A DNA stretch of 64,000 nt from Dechloromonas denitrificans (GCF_020510685.1 NZ_CP075185.1:2356001-2420000); one strand, 5' to 3'. Counted from the first letter of the stretch, positions 24,832-33,240 are shown. Notes: a model not told the origin generated them from the letters alone. A program made the numbers and translations.

Positions 24832-26999
24832 GCCGTCGCCCTCGACGGCTGTTCGCCTGGCGTCAGGCTCTTGCCGATTTTCTGCAACTCGCGTTGCGCC
24901 GCACGCAACACGTGCGCCTGGCCAACTGGCTGTCCGTCGCCGGCAGCAAGAAATGCCGCGGCCAACGCGACGTTCCTGATATGGCCGCCGCTGAATTTCA
25001 ACTGCCCGGCCAAGACCCCCGGATCGATATCCTCGGCGAGCGGCACGCCGGCCGGCCACACCCCGCTCCAGATACGCCGCCGCTGTTCTTCGTCCGGGAA
25101 CGGGAAGTGGACGATGAAGGCGAGCCGCCGCATGAAGGCCTCGTCGAGGTTTTGCCGCAAGTTGGTGGCGAGGATGGTGACCCCCTCGTAGCGCTCCATC
25201 TTCTGCAGCAGATAGCTGATTTCCAGGTTGGCGTAGCGGTCGTGCGAGTCCTTGACCTCGGAACGTTTGCCGAACAAAGCGTCGGCTTCGTCGAAGAACA
25301 GGATGGCGTTGGCGCTCTCGGCTGCGCTAAAGATCCGGTCGAGGTTCTTCTCGGTCTCGCCGATGTATTTGCTGACCACCCCGGCCAGATCGATGCAATA
25401 GAGGTCGAGCCCGAGATCGTTGGCGATGACCTCGGCGGCCATCGTCTTGCCGGTTCCCGACGGCCCGGCAAACAGCACGGAACAGCCCTGCCCGCGCACG
25501 CTGCGCTCGGCGAAGCCCCACTCGTCGAGGACCTTGCCACGATGTTCGACGCGCTGACATAGCTCATGCAATTGCGAAAGCGCATCGTCGGGCAACACGA
25601 TGTCGCTCCAGGTGGCACGGCTGTCGATCTTGCCGGCCAAGCCGTCGAGCCGACCAGCCGATTGGCCACGGGCAGCGGCTATACAGTCATCCATCGAGGC
25701 AAACGGCAAGGCGCCGATGCCGTCCCGCTGTTTCGCATGCAGGCGCGCCTGCCGCACGGCCTCAGCGGCAGCGGCTTCGATTTGCCCCGGAGTGAGCCGG
25801 AACAGATTGGCCAGCGTTGCCAAGCGGCGTTCGTCCGCCTTGCGGCCGAGTTCGCCCAGGGCGGATTGCCAGCATGTGGCGCGCAGGGCGGCATCAGGCA
25901 GCGGAAGGTGAACATCAGCGACGTGCTGGCGTAGCGCCGAGGGCATCTCCCGTTCGCTGGCAAAGATGATGTGGCAGGGTGATTCCGTCAGCAAGGCAGC
26001 CACCGCCTCGGTGGCTATGGGCGAATCGAGCCAGCCGTGGATGCCGCCCAGGCACAGGATTGCCCCCCGCAACCAGGCTTGGCGCATGGCCAGCGTGACG
26101 GTCGGGCCGATCTCGTCGGCAGCGATACCGGTGACGTCGATAGTCAGCAGGGCATACCCGGCATGCCGGGCAACAGCTGCCGCCGCCTGGCGCTTGCCGA
26201 TGCCGGCGGGGCCATGCAGCCAGACGTGCAAACGGCCCTCGGCCATCACTTCGGCAACACGGATCAGGTGCGCCCGGGTCTCGTCGGCAACGTGGAGATC
26301 CGCCAGTGAAGCCTCGCCAGCCGAAGGCCGGACAAAAGGCGCCAAACGGCTGTCGAGCCCGGTATCGCCAAGAAGATGATGGACGATCTGCTCGTCGGGC
26401 TTGACGTACCGGGCGAGCAGCGGCGGATCGGTCTGCTGCGGGTCGGCAACGAGGTGAACGATGCCCTGGCGCACCAGCGGCGCATCGGCGCTGAACACCG
26501 GGCGATGCTGCATGCGCTCGATCCCGGACGGACACAACAAGGCCAGGATCAAGTCGACAGTCGGCCGTTTGCGCGTGACGTCGTCCTGCAGGTAGGCATA
26601 GAGGCGTTCGTAGCGAAGGTCATATTCCGGTGCCAGGGCGATCAGCAGAACGTCCAGCTCAAACCCCGAAAGACCATAGCTATCGGCCATCCTTCGGGCA
26701 AAGCTGCCTTCCGTCGGGGGCCACAAGGCCAGGCCGGATGCACGGTCAATCACGAATGACGGCTGCCCGGGCTGGCGGTTCAGCAAGAGGTTTACCTGCT
26801 CTGGCGCGATGTACAAACCACGATATTTTTCCTGGCTGGCCGATCCCAGGCTGGCATCGAAGGCATCCAGGGCCGACGACAAAAGACAGTCGAGACCTCG
26901 CAAGGCACCGTGAAGCTCCGCCACCACCCCGACCAGTTCGCGAGGAGCCGGACAAACAGGCGGGCTTTCGACATTCTGGATCTTTGTGGCGGATGCCAT
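24828..26999 (-). CDS. eCIS AAA+ ATPase (Afp15/Pvc15-like)
   Basis: 723 residues, first gene of the eCIS operon. It has two AAA modules. The first (residues 235-400) is degenerate: the Walker A region reads HGPAGIGKRQ and the Walker B acidic pair is missing (LCLGGIHGW). The second (residues 450-680) is intact: FAGPSGTGKT, ILFFDEADALFG, sensor ILATN and arginine-finger region RRLAFIV. Afp15-type ATPases support particle assembly or cargo loading rather than sheath recycling as ClpV does. AGAGAAC precedes ATG 26999; the in-frame ATG six codons upstream is less likely. Confidence 0.9.
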   Translation of the reverse strand: MASATKIQNVESPPVCPAPRELVGVVAELHGALRGLDCLLSSALDAFDASLGSASQEKYRGLYIAPEQVNLLLNRQPGQPSFVIDRASGLALWPPTEGSFARRMADSYGLSGFELDVLLIALAPEYDLRYERLYAYLQDDVTRKRPTVDLILALLCPSGIERMQHRPVFSADAPLVRQGIVHLVADPQQTDPPLLARYVKPDEQIVHHLLGDTGLDSRLAPFVRPSAGEASLADLHVADETRAHLIRVAEVMAEGRLHVWLHGPAGIGKRQAAAAVARHAGYALLTIDVTGIAADEIGPTVTLAMRQAWLRGAILCLGGIHGWLDSPIATEAVAALLTESPCHIIFASEREMPSALRQHVADVHLPLPDAALRATCWQSALGELGRKADERRLATLANLFRLTPGQIEAAAAEAVRQARLHAKQRDGIGALPFASMDDCIAAARGQSAGRLDGLAGKIDSRATWSDIVLPDDALSQLHELCQRVEHRGKVLDEWGFAERSVRGQGCSVLFAGPSGTGKTMAAEVIANDLGLDLYCIDLAGVVSKYIGETEKNLDRIFSAAESANAILFFDEADALFGKRSEVKDSHDRYANLEISYLLQKMERYEGVTILATNLRQNLDEAFMRRLAFIVHFPFPDEEQRRRIWSGVWPAGVPLAEDIDPGVLAGQLKFSGGHIRNVALAAAFLAAGDGQPVGQAHVLRAAQRELQKIGKSLTPGEQPSRATA

Positions 27000-27323
27000 T
27001 GTCGGTTCTCTAATCAAATCGGGCTATGTGCGAATGATCTGTTGGCCTGCTGATCGCCGGACAATATTTCGAGAATCCAAGGCGGCAAGGTGGCGCTCAA
27101 GAAGATGTGCATGAACTTCAGGAGCAGCAACCCGAACACCTCAACCAACCTGCCAGTCAAAACCATGCTTATTGCATTGATCCTACCCGCCGGGATATCC
27201 GTTTTGCATCATCCAAAGCAATGATGACAGCGAATCCAGTTGATGTTAGAGAGCCTTCGGATATTGCTGAGAAGTGCGATATAGCGCCATCTGCCAAGCA
27301 AAATCAGCACCGGCAGCGAATTG
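27000..27323. other. Intergenic region upstream of the eCIS operon
   Basis: 324 bases without a supported gene. The stretch looks much richer in AT than its flanks (29 of 60 bases are G or C in 27181-27240). It should hold the promoter of the leftward eCIS operon. The one structured element found is the GCATCATCCAAA-N3-ATGAT element at 27206-27225, shared with the upstream region of the accessory operon. Short open frames here look non-coding. Confidence 0.6.
27206..27225. promoter_or_regulatory. Operator-like element upstream of the eCIS operon
   Basis: GCATCATCCAAA, three other bases, then ATGAT: an imperfect inverted repeat about 207 bases before the ATPase start. The same element, identical at 17 of 20 positions, lies at 32134-32153 in front of the SGNH hydrolase gene. 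No convincing -10 hexamer was found beside this copy. Confidence 0.5.
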
Positions 27324-27884
27324 CTACTTGTTGAAGAACATGTCCTTCCACCATGAGGAGCCCCCCCTGAGTACCGCATACTCAAGTTTCGATGGAATCC
27401 AAGTGTCATCGTCGTAGATCGGGCGATGATAGAAGAACGTACCTGGGTGCTCGGCAACGTGGCGTTCCATGCTTCGGAACCGCTTCCCCTCTCCCGACCA
27501 GCCTCGGTTCAGTTCCCTGCGCTGCGGAAAAAGATTGATGTCGAGAATGCCGCCACTGGCGTGTCCAAGGAAATGACCTTTATCTGCCACAAATGCCTTG
27601 TCGCCAAGTACCCGCCGGACCGATGAGTTGACGTTGGGAAAGCCGCGCATCCGTGCACTATCCCGTTTCGTCAATTGCTCTGTTGATAGCGCATAGGCGA
27701 GAACCACCCGTTCGAATCCGTGATCGAAGAGAAAGAAGGCGGAATCGACGTTGATCGTCGAGACCTCCGATGGGCCAAAACGCTCCTCGTAGCAGGCAAT
27801 GAAGTCTTCGACCGCATCGTCCCAGTTGACCAACGCTGACGGAAGCGTCGATCCGATCGTTGCGAAGACAGTCGGCAAATCCAT
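27324..27884 (-). CDS. Putative DNA/RNA non-specific endonuclease-type toxin
   Basis: 186 residues. The second half has DKGHFLGH (H104), DINLFPQRRELNRGW (N117 and N126) and a Glu at 140 in FRSMERHV. This resembles the beta-beta-alpha-metal nuclease family Endonuclea_NS_2, where the His is the general base and the Asn binds the metal. The N-terminal 90 residues are not recognised. No signal peptide. GGAGG lies 10 bases before ATG 27884. It is the last gene of the accessory block in front of the eCIS. A nuclease cargo or an unrelated toxin are both possible; no immunity gene is evident. Confidence 0.65.
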   Translation of the reverse strand: MDLPTVFATIGSTLPSALVNWDDAVEDFIACYEERFGPSEVSTINVDSAFFLFDHGFERVVLAYALSTEQLTKRDSARMRGFPNVNSSVRRVLGDKAFVADKGHFLGHASGGILDINLFPQRRELNRGWSGEGKRFRSMERHVAEHPGTFFYHRPIYDDDTWIPSKLEYAVLRGGSSWWKDMFFNK

Positions 27885-27925
27885 CGCCGCGTCGCCTCCA
27901 ACCCAGAAAAATCAGCTGCCCATGC

Positions 27926-29017
27926 TCAAATTTTCGGGGAAATACGCAGGTCAGCATGAGGCTTCAGCGCTTTTCCCTGCAGCTTTGAACCGTTTGCGAT
28001 CATCGTATCGCCCATATCCTGCAGGCGCGCCAGGTAATCCGTGGCAGCCTTTCCATCGCTGATCGTATATCGCCTGCCGGTGACGACACGCTGCGTAACG
28101 CTGCTCCATGTTCCGCTGTGCAAGCGGGCGTTGAGTGATACGCCCATGCGTTCAAGCAGCCCCATGAACGTCGTTAGCCGCACCTCCTCATGGTTCGCCC
28201 AGCCCTCGCCAGCCTGCGCACCACTCGGGTGAAATCTGGTAATCAGTGCTTCCGCAGCCATCTCGCCCGCTTCACTCAGGGCTCGAATGTTCTGCTCCGG
28301 CATATTCAGATTCAATCCCCCTTCGTCCTTGCGTTGACTGATTTGAACAATTCGATCTCGATAACCCGGGTAGGGAAACTGGATCTCGTCGCGCCAGTTT
28401 TGCATCGTGTTGATGATTGCCAACAGGAATCCAACCAAGCCACTCATGGGCTTGGCGTCTTGGGGCTCCGGCCAGTAGCGAATCCTGCCGCCGATGTTGC
28501 TGTCCGGAAGATAGATGCGCCCTCCTTCGTCGATTGGATGATCGGGGTGCGGTTCCTTCAGGTTCACGGCAAATGTCGGATGACCGGGCAATGGGGCATC
28601 GAAAAAGTGAAGAGGCATGTTGCTTCCGATGCCGCCATCGGAAAACCAGACCCGGGTCGCGGTCAATACACCCGGGGCGCGGCCAGCTACGGTCGTTGAA
28701 CCGGAACTCGCCTGCTCTTTTGCTTTCGAGTTGGCCTTCAAACTCCAATCGACCGAATACAACGAAACCGCCGACAACAAAATCGGAAAGCTGAGGCTCA
28801 TTCGTACGGCGACGACGACCGGCAAATATTGGTTCCTGGGTAGTCGGCGCAGGCGTTTGCCGGCGGCGTTAGCAACGTGCTTCCGGTTCGTCTGGATCAC
28901 GCCGATCATCGTCCTTGGCACCTTCTGCGCGATACGGCTCCCGTAGCGCGCGCATGGCCTCGGCGGGGAACAGCCGGCTCCATTCGTCTTCATCGTAGTA
29001 GAACGGAGGGCAGCCAT
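27926..29017 (-). pseudogene. Patatin-like phospholipase, 3' half in a shifted frame
   Basis: Open frame whose patatin-like content starts near 28885 (LPVVVAVRMSLSFPILLSAV) and includes the catalytic Asp of the patatin dyad in FSDGGIGSNMP. It lies in a +1 frame relative to the 5' half (28869-30059), with which it overlaps by 149 bases. The part translated before 28890 (rich in Arg, Ser and Pro) does not look like protein. It has no ribosome-binding site of its own, so without a frameshift the catalytic Asp would not join the nucleophile. Either an indel, a sequencing error, or programmed shifting explains it. Confidence 0.75.
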
Positions 29018-30059
29018 CCCGGAAGGGAATGCTGTAGCACATCTGCTGGCTGATGGCTGTCGTCATCACCTCCAGATTGATGTCGCGCGCCGCGCCATTC
29101 GTCTTGCTGGCCTCGTTGGCCCCCCATAGGTCACCGAAAGTCAGGACTCGATCCTCCAATTTGAGTCCGGCGAGCTCGTTGAAGTAAGCCATCAGCCAGT
29201 CCGTGAGTCCTTTGGGCCCAATCTGCTCCTTGTTCATCGTGCGACCGGTACATATTCCGTAGAAATTCTTGTGTATCCCCGCTAGCAAGGTCTTCACAAA
29301 CTTCGCACCGGCGATACCCAATGCAACAGCAGCCGAAAGCACCGCTGCGATGGCCACCGCGCCAACCAGAAACGGCAAGCGCCAATCCAGGGGAGCTCCG
29401 CCCAGTAACACTAGAACCAATGCGGTGAATGCAATTGCCGCAACAAGCCAGAGCAGGAACGTCCCCGCGGACAGGTTGCGCAGTCTGCGCAGTCCGAAGT
29501 AACTCCATAGAGCCCAACCCGCCAGGATCACAAGGGATACAAAAATGGCTCCCCCGGTATCCGGATAGGGGCCGGTGACGCTGACAATCGGTACGATCAG
29601 GAGCAATGCCAGCACCAAACCCAGCAACGCAAATCCCCGGAATTGACGCAGCATCGTTAGCAAGGCGGAACCCACGGCGTGCAGCGGACCGAGGTTGAGC
29701 ATGCTGACAAGAACTGCGAAATGTTTCGTGACTTCTGGTGCCGGCTGAAAGAGGTGGAACAACATCGATGCCTGCGGGGATCCCATGGACTGCTGGAGAT
29801 CGTCAGGCAACTCGCGCAGCCGGTCAAAGGCGCCATGATTATTGTGTTGCCGACCGTATTCCGCTGCGGCACAGCCAGCCGCCGCGATTGCTCCAGCCGA
29901 TGTGCCGCCGATGTTCCGGAAGCGGTATTTTTCGGCAAGGCGCGCAATAAGTCGCGGGTAGACGACACCGCTGGTAATTCCACCTTTCATGATCAGATCG
30001 CACTGCAACATCTCGCCTTCGCCAAGTCCCGGTGCGCTGTCGGCTGGGGTCATGACCAT
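28869..30059 (-). CDS. Patatin-like phospholipase with inserted membrane segments, 5' half
   Basis: Residues 20-60 carry the patatin oxyanion loop KGGITSG (residues 25-31) and the nucleophile elbow GTSAG (S54). Residues 120-265 are an unusual insertion of about four hydrophobic segments (ALLGLVLALLLIVPIVSV, AIFVSLVILAGWALW, FLLWLVAAIAFTALVLVLL, AIAAVLSAAVALGIAG). The frame then continues with patatin-like sequence (FYYDEDEWSRLFP) and stops at TAA 28869, before the catalytic Asp, which is in the next frame. AGGGAGAG precedes ATG 30059. The intact protein would have about 710-720 residues and act on membrane lipids. Confidence 0.75.
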   Translation of the reverse strand: MVMTPADSAPGLGEGEMLQCDLIMKGGITSGVVYPRLIARLAEKYRFRNIGGTSAGAIAAAGCAAAEYGRQHNNHGAFDRLRELPDDLQQSMGSPQASMLFHLFQPAPEVTKHFAVLVSMLNLGPLHAVGSALLTMLRQFRGFALLGLVLALLLIVPIVSVTGPYPDTGGAIFVSLVILAGWALWSYFGLRRLRNLSAGTFLLWLVAAIAFTALVLVLLGGAPLDWRLPFLVGAVAIAAVLSAAVALGIAGAKFVKTLLAGIHKNFYGICTGRTMNKEQIGPKGLTDWLMAYFNELAGLKLEDRVLTFGDLWGANEASKTNGAARDINLEVMTTAISQQMCYSIPFRDGCPPFYYDEDEWSRLFPAEAMRALREPYRAEGAKDDDRRDPDEPEARC

Positions 30060-30125
30060 CTGTTCTCTCCCTTGTCCAGGCCTTTCCTGGCACGATGCAT
30101 CTCACCCTTGGGCAATTCCGGCAAC

Positions 30126-30156
30126 GCTTGGCAGCATCAAGTTGATGTCGCCAAGC
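30126..30156 (-). other. Hairpin between membrane-protein gene and patatin gene
   Basis: Inverted repeat with arms GCTTGGC/GCCAAGC and an inner stem CATC/GATG around five bases, 11 bases after the stop of the membrane-protein gene. No T run follows on the minus strand, so it may be an attenuator, a processing site or a weak terminator inside the accessory operon. Confidence 0.45.
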
Positions 30157-30167
30157 TTGTCAGGAAG

Positions 30168-31253
30168 CTAAGCGACATTTCCCTTCTTTGCCGCATCCCT
30201 CTCCAGGACGTTTGCGCCCACCGATCGAATTGAAGCCAGCGATTTCAATGCCCCGAACCAGAAAGGCGCACCAAGTGATACGGCGAAAACCGAAAGCAAC
30301 AGACCGACGAGCTTTTGCCAACTGAATTGATCCCCTTCCCAACCCAGCTTGAGCCCGGAAACCCGAAGGGCATTCGCGCGGTCAATGATCACTTGATCCA
30401 CTTTGCCCTGTTCTTCAAGGAGTTTTTCCTCGGCAACCCTTTCAGCTTGGCTTGCTTTGATCAAGCTATCGCTTTTCGCACAATCTGGCACGATCGGTGT
30501 CTGGAGCCGACAGGCGTCTTCGGCCTTCTTGCGCTCCTCCACGGCGGAACTCCATGCGTTCCTGGCTTGGTCCCTCGCCTTGACATCAAGGTATTCAGCC
30601 AAGTCTTTCGTCTTCGCCGCAGTTATTGCCTGCTCGGAAACCGCCTTGCGAACGGCCGGATCTACCGACAACTGATGGATCAGGGCAACCGTGTCCACGT
30701 TCATCGAACCCACCACGATGCTCGACAGCACGACAAGCACGTACTGGGTTTTCTGCCGATACCAAGCCGTCAATTGCTCCTCAAAGGTCTTGAACCAGGC
30801 ATCAAGCATCTCCCGGAACTTCACGAGATCATCGCCGGCGCGAGCGCAAATATCGATCAGGATTTTCCGGATCGGACTGTTCGCAGGCAATTCCCCGGCC
30901 AAAGCGCGTATATCGCTTACCTTGGCGAAGGCATCTTCCTTGAATCCTGAGACCGACGATAGAACGCCTTGCATCAGAGGCCATGCCGCGATGTAGCTTG
31001 CCTTGAAGGTATTGGAAATACCCGATGTCCCAAGATAAGTAACGAAGGGGGAAGCGAGGACTTTGCCAGCCCCGACATCGTCGAGCGAATCTGGCTTCTC
31101 CGACAGCAAACTGCCGATTCCGCGCCGCAGCCATTTGGCGCGGCTGCTCAACACCGCGGCGATAAACTCGTTCAAGGACGTGACGGCCAGCGAAAAGACC
31201 AGATAGACCACCGACAGGCCCAACAGAACGTCGAGCGATACGAGAATGTCCAT
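30168..31253 (-). CDS. Membrane protein of unknown function in toxin-like operon
   Basis: 361 residues. Hydrophobic segments at about residues 4-33 (VSLDVLLGLSVVYLVFSLAV), 166-188 (TQYVLVVLSSIVVGSMNV) and 320-340 (LLLSVFAVSLGAPFWFGAL) bracket charged, helical regions; residues 220-310 look coiled. No family is recognised. GAGGAGG lies before ATG 31253. It sits between the SGNH hydrolase (16 bases away) and the patatin gene. It could anchor, export or confer immunity against the neighbouring hydrolases; that is inference from position. Confidence 0.7.
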   Translation of the reverse strand: MDILVSLDVLLGLSVVYLVFSLAVTSLNEFIAAVLSSRAKWLRRGIGSLLSEKPDSLDDVGAGKVLASPFVTYLGTSGISNTFKASYIAAWPLMQGVLSSVSGFKEDAFAKVSDIRALAGELPANSPIRKILIDICARAGDDLVKFREMLDAWFKTFEEQLTAWYRQKTQYVLVVLSSIVVGSMNVDTVALIHQLSVDPAVRKAVSEQAITAAKTKDLAEYLDVKARDQARNAWSSAVEERKKAEDACRLQTPIVPDCAKSDSLIKASQAERVAEEKLLEEQGKVDQVIIDRANALRVSGLKLGWEGDQFSWQKLVGLLLSVFAVSLGAPFWFGALKSLASIRSVGANVLERDAAKKGNVA

Positions 31254-31269
31254 TGCACTACCTCCTCGA

Positions 31270-32052
31270 TCAGGCCAACTCAGCCTGTTCCAGCAAGGGC
31301 TTCCAGCATTCCTTGGCAATTTTTCTGAAACCACTCCCTTTGGGGTGGAGTTCGTTCGCCCAATCGCTCTCGGCAAGCGCACCGCGACTGTCCACGACCA
31401 GCAGGTGCTCGGGATCGCCGGAGGCGATCGTCGTCAGCATTTGATGGAACTGGTCGATCAAATAGCGGACGCAGTCCCGCTGCAGTTGATCCGGCACGCC
31501 TGCCGCTACCAAGGCAGGCTTAAGCCAACCGGCACCGCCGAACACCCCGCGCCCATCCGGGATCGCGTAGTCATAGGAATGCATTACGATCAGACAACTC
31601 AGCGAGGTATGGGTATAGATCAGCCCGACCAAGCGCCGGTAATACTGATCCATCCGCTCAAGGAAAACACTGAGTCCGCCATCGCCCGATCGGAAACAGT
31701 CAGCGGCGGTACTGGCAGTCGAGCAATCCAGACGGAGCAACGGACGCATGTCGTTGAAGCCGGCGAAATCGTTTCCGCCGCCGCTGATGAAGACTGCCGA
31801 CAAGCTGCTCCCGTACAAGCGCAACGCCCGGGTGACCTCGTCCTTGTACTTGCCGTCGACATAATCGAATGCCTCCGCCCCATTCATGCCCTTGGCGAGA
31901 ATGGTGTGTTCTTTTCTCTCGACCACCGGCCCCAGATGACTGACCAGACTGCCGCCCGGAAATGGATACCAGAACCAGGAATCTCCGATCGCCAGGATGC
32001 TTGGCGTCACGTGGGCAAACTTCAAGCCCGCTTCATCCCAATAGACATTCAT
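31270..32052 (-). CDS. SGNH/GDSL-type hydrolase
   Basis: 260 residues. The three SGNH blocks are visible: IGDSW with nucleophile S25, FISGGGNDF with N94, and the His block NELHP with H236. The usual Asp three residues before the His is replaced (N233), so the supporting acid may be D230 or E234. No signal peptide or membrane segment. Such enzymes cleave esters of lipids or acetylated sugars. GGAGGGC precedes ATG 32052. It heads the accessory block upstream of the eCIS. Confidence 0.8.
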   Translation of the reverse strand: MNVYWDEAGLKFAHVTPSILAIGDSWFWYPFPGGSLVSHLGPVVERKEHTILAKGMNGAEAFDYVDGKYKDEVTRALRLYGSSLSAVFISGGGNDFAGFNDMRPLLRLDCSTASTAADCFRSGDGGLSVFLERMDQYYRRLVGLIYTHTSLSCLIVMHSYDYAIPDGRGVFGGAGWLKPALVAAGVPDQLQRDCVRYLIDQFHQMLTTIASGDPEHLLVVDSRGALAESDWANELHPKGSGFRKIAKECWKPLLEQAELA

Positions 32053-32104
32053 TGTCAGCCCTCCTGAATGCGATTTCCGTCAGCGTTGATCCAGCCGTTT
32101 GAAT

Positions 32105-32153
32105 TGGAGACTACTCTCCATCATATTTGCTTGGCATCATCCAAACGGATGAT
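32105..32153 (-). promoter_or_regulatory. Promoter/operator region of the accessory operon
   Basis: On the minus strand, a perfect 7-base inverted repeat with a 4-base spacer (ATCATCC-N4-GGATGAT, 32136-32153) lies about 10 bases upstream of TATGAT (32125-32120), a good -10. Directly downstream is a second perfect dyad (TGGAGA-N4-TCTCCA, 32105-32120). The first repeat shares GCATCATCCAAA-N3-ATGAT with 27206-27225. No clear -35 hexamer is visible, which would suit an activator-dependent promoter. Confidence 0.55.
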
Positions 32154-32182
32154 CGGATCTGGCGCCGCCGCGGCAAACGCGC

Positions 32183-33220
32183 TCAGCTACAGGCGGCCAG
32201 GAATGCCTCGGTGATGGCCGCTGTAGCGAGACGCCGGCCGATTATCACAATGACGCTCTCCCGAACCTCGCCTGCTTCCCACACCCGGCCATAATCGAAA
32301 CCGGTAATGCGGTGCACGCCCTGGAAAATCAGCCGCTCGGGCTTGTCCGCGATGGCCAGTACGCCCTTGTAACGGAGCATGTCGTTACCCTGGCTGGCCA
32401 GCAGCTCTTCGACAAAAGCGCCGATCCGGTCGAGGTCGACCACGCCGGGATGGCGCAGGACCAGCGAGGAAACATCGTCATCCCACGGTCCTTGCGGGCA
32501 GGCGGCCGGCGAGCCGCCCCGGGCATGGCCGGAGGGACGGTGGCCGGCGAGAAAGGCCGGATCGAGTTCGAGCACGTCATCCAGGTGAAAGGCATGCAGA
32601 TCGAGAAGACCGGCCACTGCTTCCGTTGCGATTGGCGAAGGGATGATCGGCGCACGGACGTTGATGCGCCGCAACCGGGCTGTCAATTCCTCGACGCGGG
32701 CGGTGTCGACCAGATCGGTCTTGGTCAGCAGCAGGCGGTCGGCGAGGCCGACCTGGGCAGCGGCCACCCGATGCTGGTCGAGCTGCTCGCCGGCATGCAC
32801 GGCATCGACCAGGGTCAGGATGCCGTCGAGGACATAGCGCTCGCGCACGCCTTCATCGACGAAAAACGCCTGGGCGACCGGCGCCGGATCGGCCAGGCCG
32901 GTGGTTTCCAGCAGCAGCCGGTCGAAAGCCAGGGTCCCGGCGGCGCGACGGTCGGCGAGATCGGCCAGGGCGCGGCTCATTTCGCCGCGCACGCTGCAGC
33001 AGACGCAGCCATTGGCCAGTTCGACCACGGTGATGGCCGGATTCCGGTTGTCGCTGATCAGCCCGCCATCGATGCCGACGGCACCAAATTCATTTTCGAC
33101 GACGGCGATGCGCTGCTTGCCGGAACTGGCCAGCAGACGGTTGAGCAAGGTCGTCTTGCCGGCCCCGAGAAAGCCGCTGAGGATGGTGACGGGAATGGGC
33201 GAAAGAGCTTGGCTAGTCAT
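32183..33220 (-). CDS. yjiA: COG0523 family GTP-binding metallochaperone (YjiA-like)
   Basis: 345 residues. N-terminal G3E GTPase with Walker A GFLGAGKTT (residues 16-24), the metal-binding CxCC in NGCVCCSVRG, and ESTG-equivalent LLETTGLADP. The C-terminal CobW_C domain ends in IIGRRL. Members hand zinc, cobalt or iron to client proteins. It lies downstream of yjiX and a BtsT/CstA carrier, the same neighbourhood as yjiA in Escherichia coli, 73 bases apart with a hairpin in the gap. Confidence 0.88.
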   Translation of the reverse strand: MTSQALSPIPVTILSGFLGAGKTTLLNRLLASSGKQRIAVVENEFGAVGIDGGLISDNRNPAITVVELANGCVCCSVRGEMSRALADLADRRAAGTLAFDRLLLETTGLADPAPVAQAFFVDEGVRERYVLDGILTLVDAVHAGEQLDQHRVAAAQVGLADRLLLTKTDLVDTARVEELTARLRRINVRAPIIPSPIATEAVAGLLDLHAFHLDDVLELDPAFLAGHRPSGHARGGSPAACPQGPWDDDVSSLVLRHPGVVDLDRIGAFVEELLASQGNDMLRYKGVLAIADKPERLIFQGVHRITGFDYGRVWEAGEVRESVIVIIGRRLATAAITEAFLAACS

Positions 33221-33240
33221 GGTGATCCCAAAAAGTAACT

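Noticed and set aside
8884-26999. Prophage or type VI secretion cluster
   Set aside because: No capsid, portal, terminase, integrase or lysis genes, and no TssJ/L/M or ClpV; Pvc16-, Afp15- and LysM-type proteins mark an eCIS.
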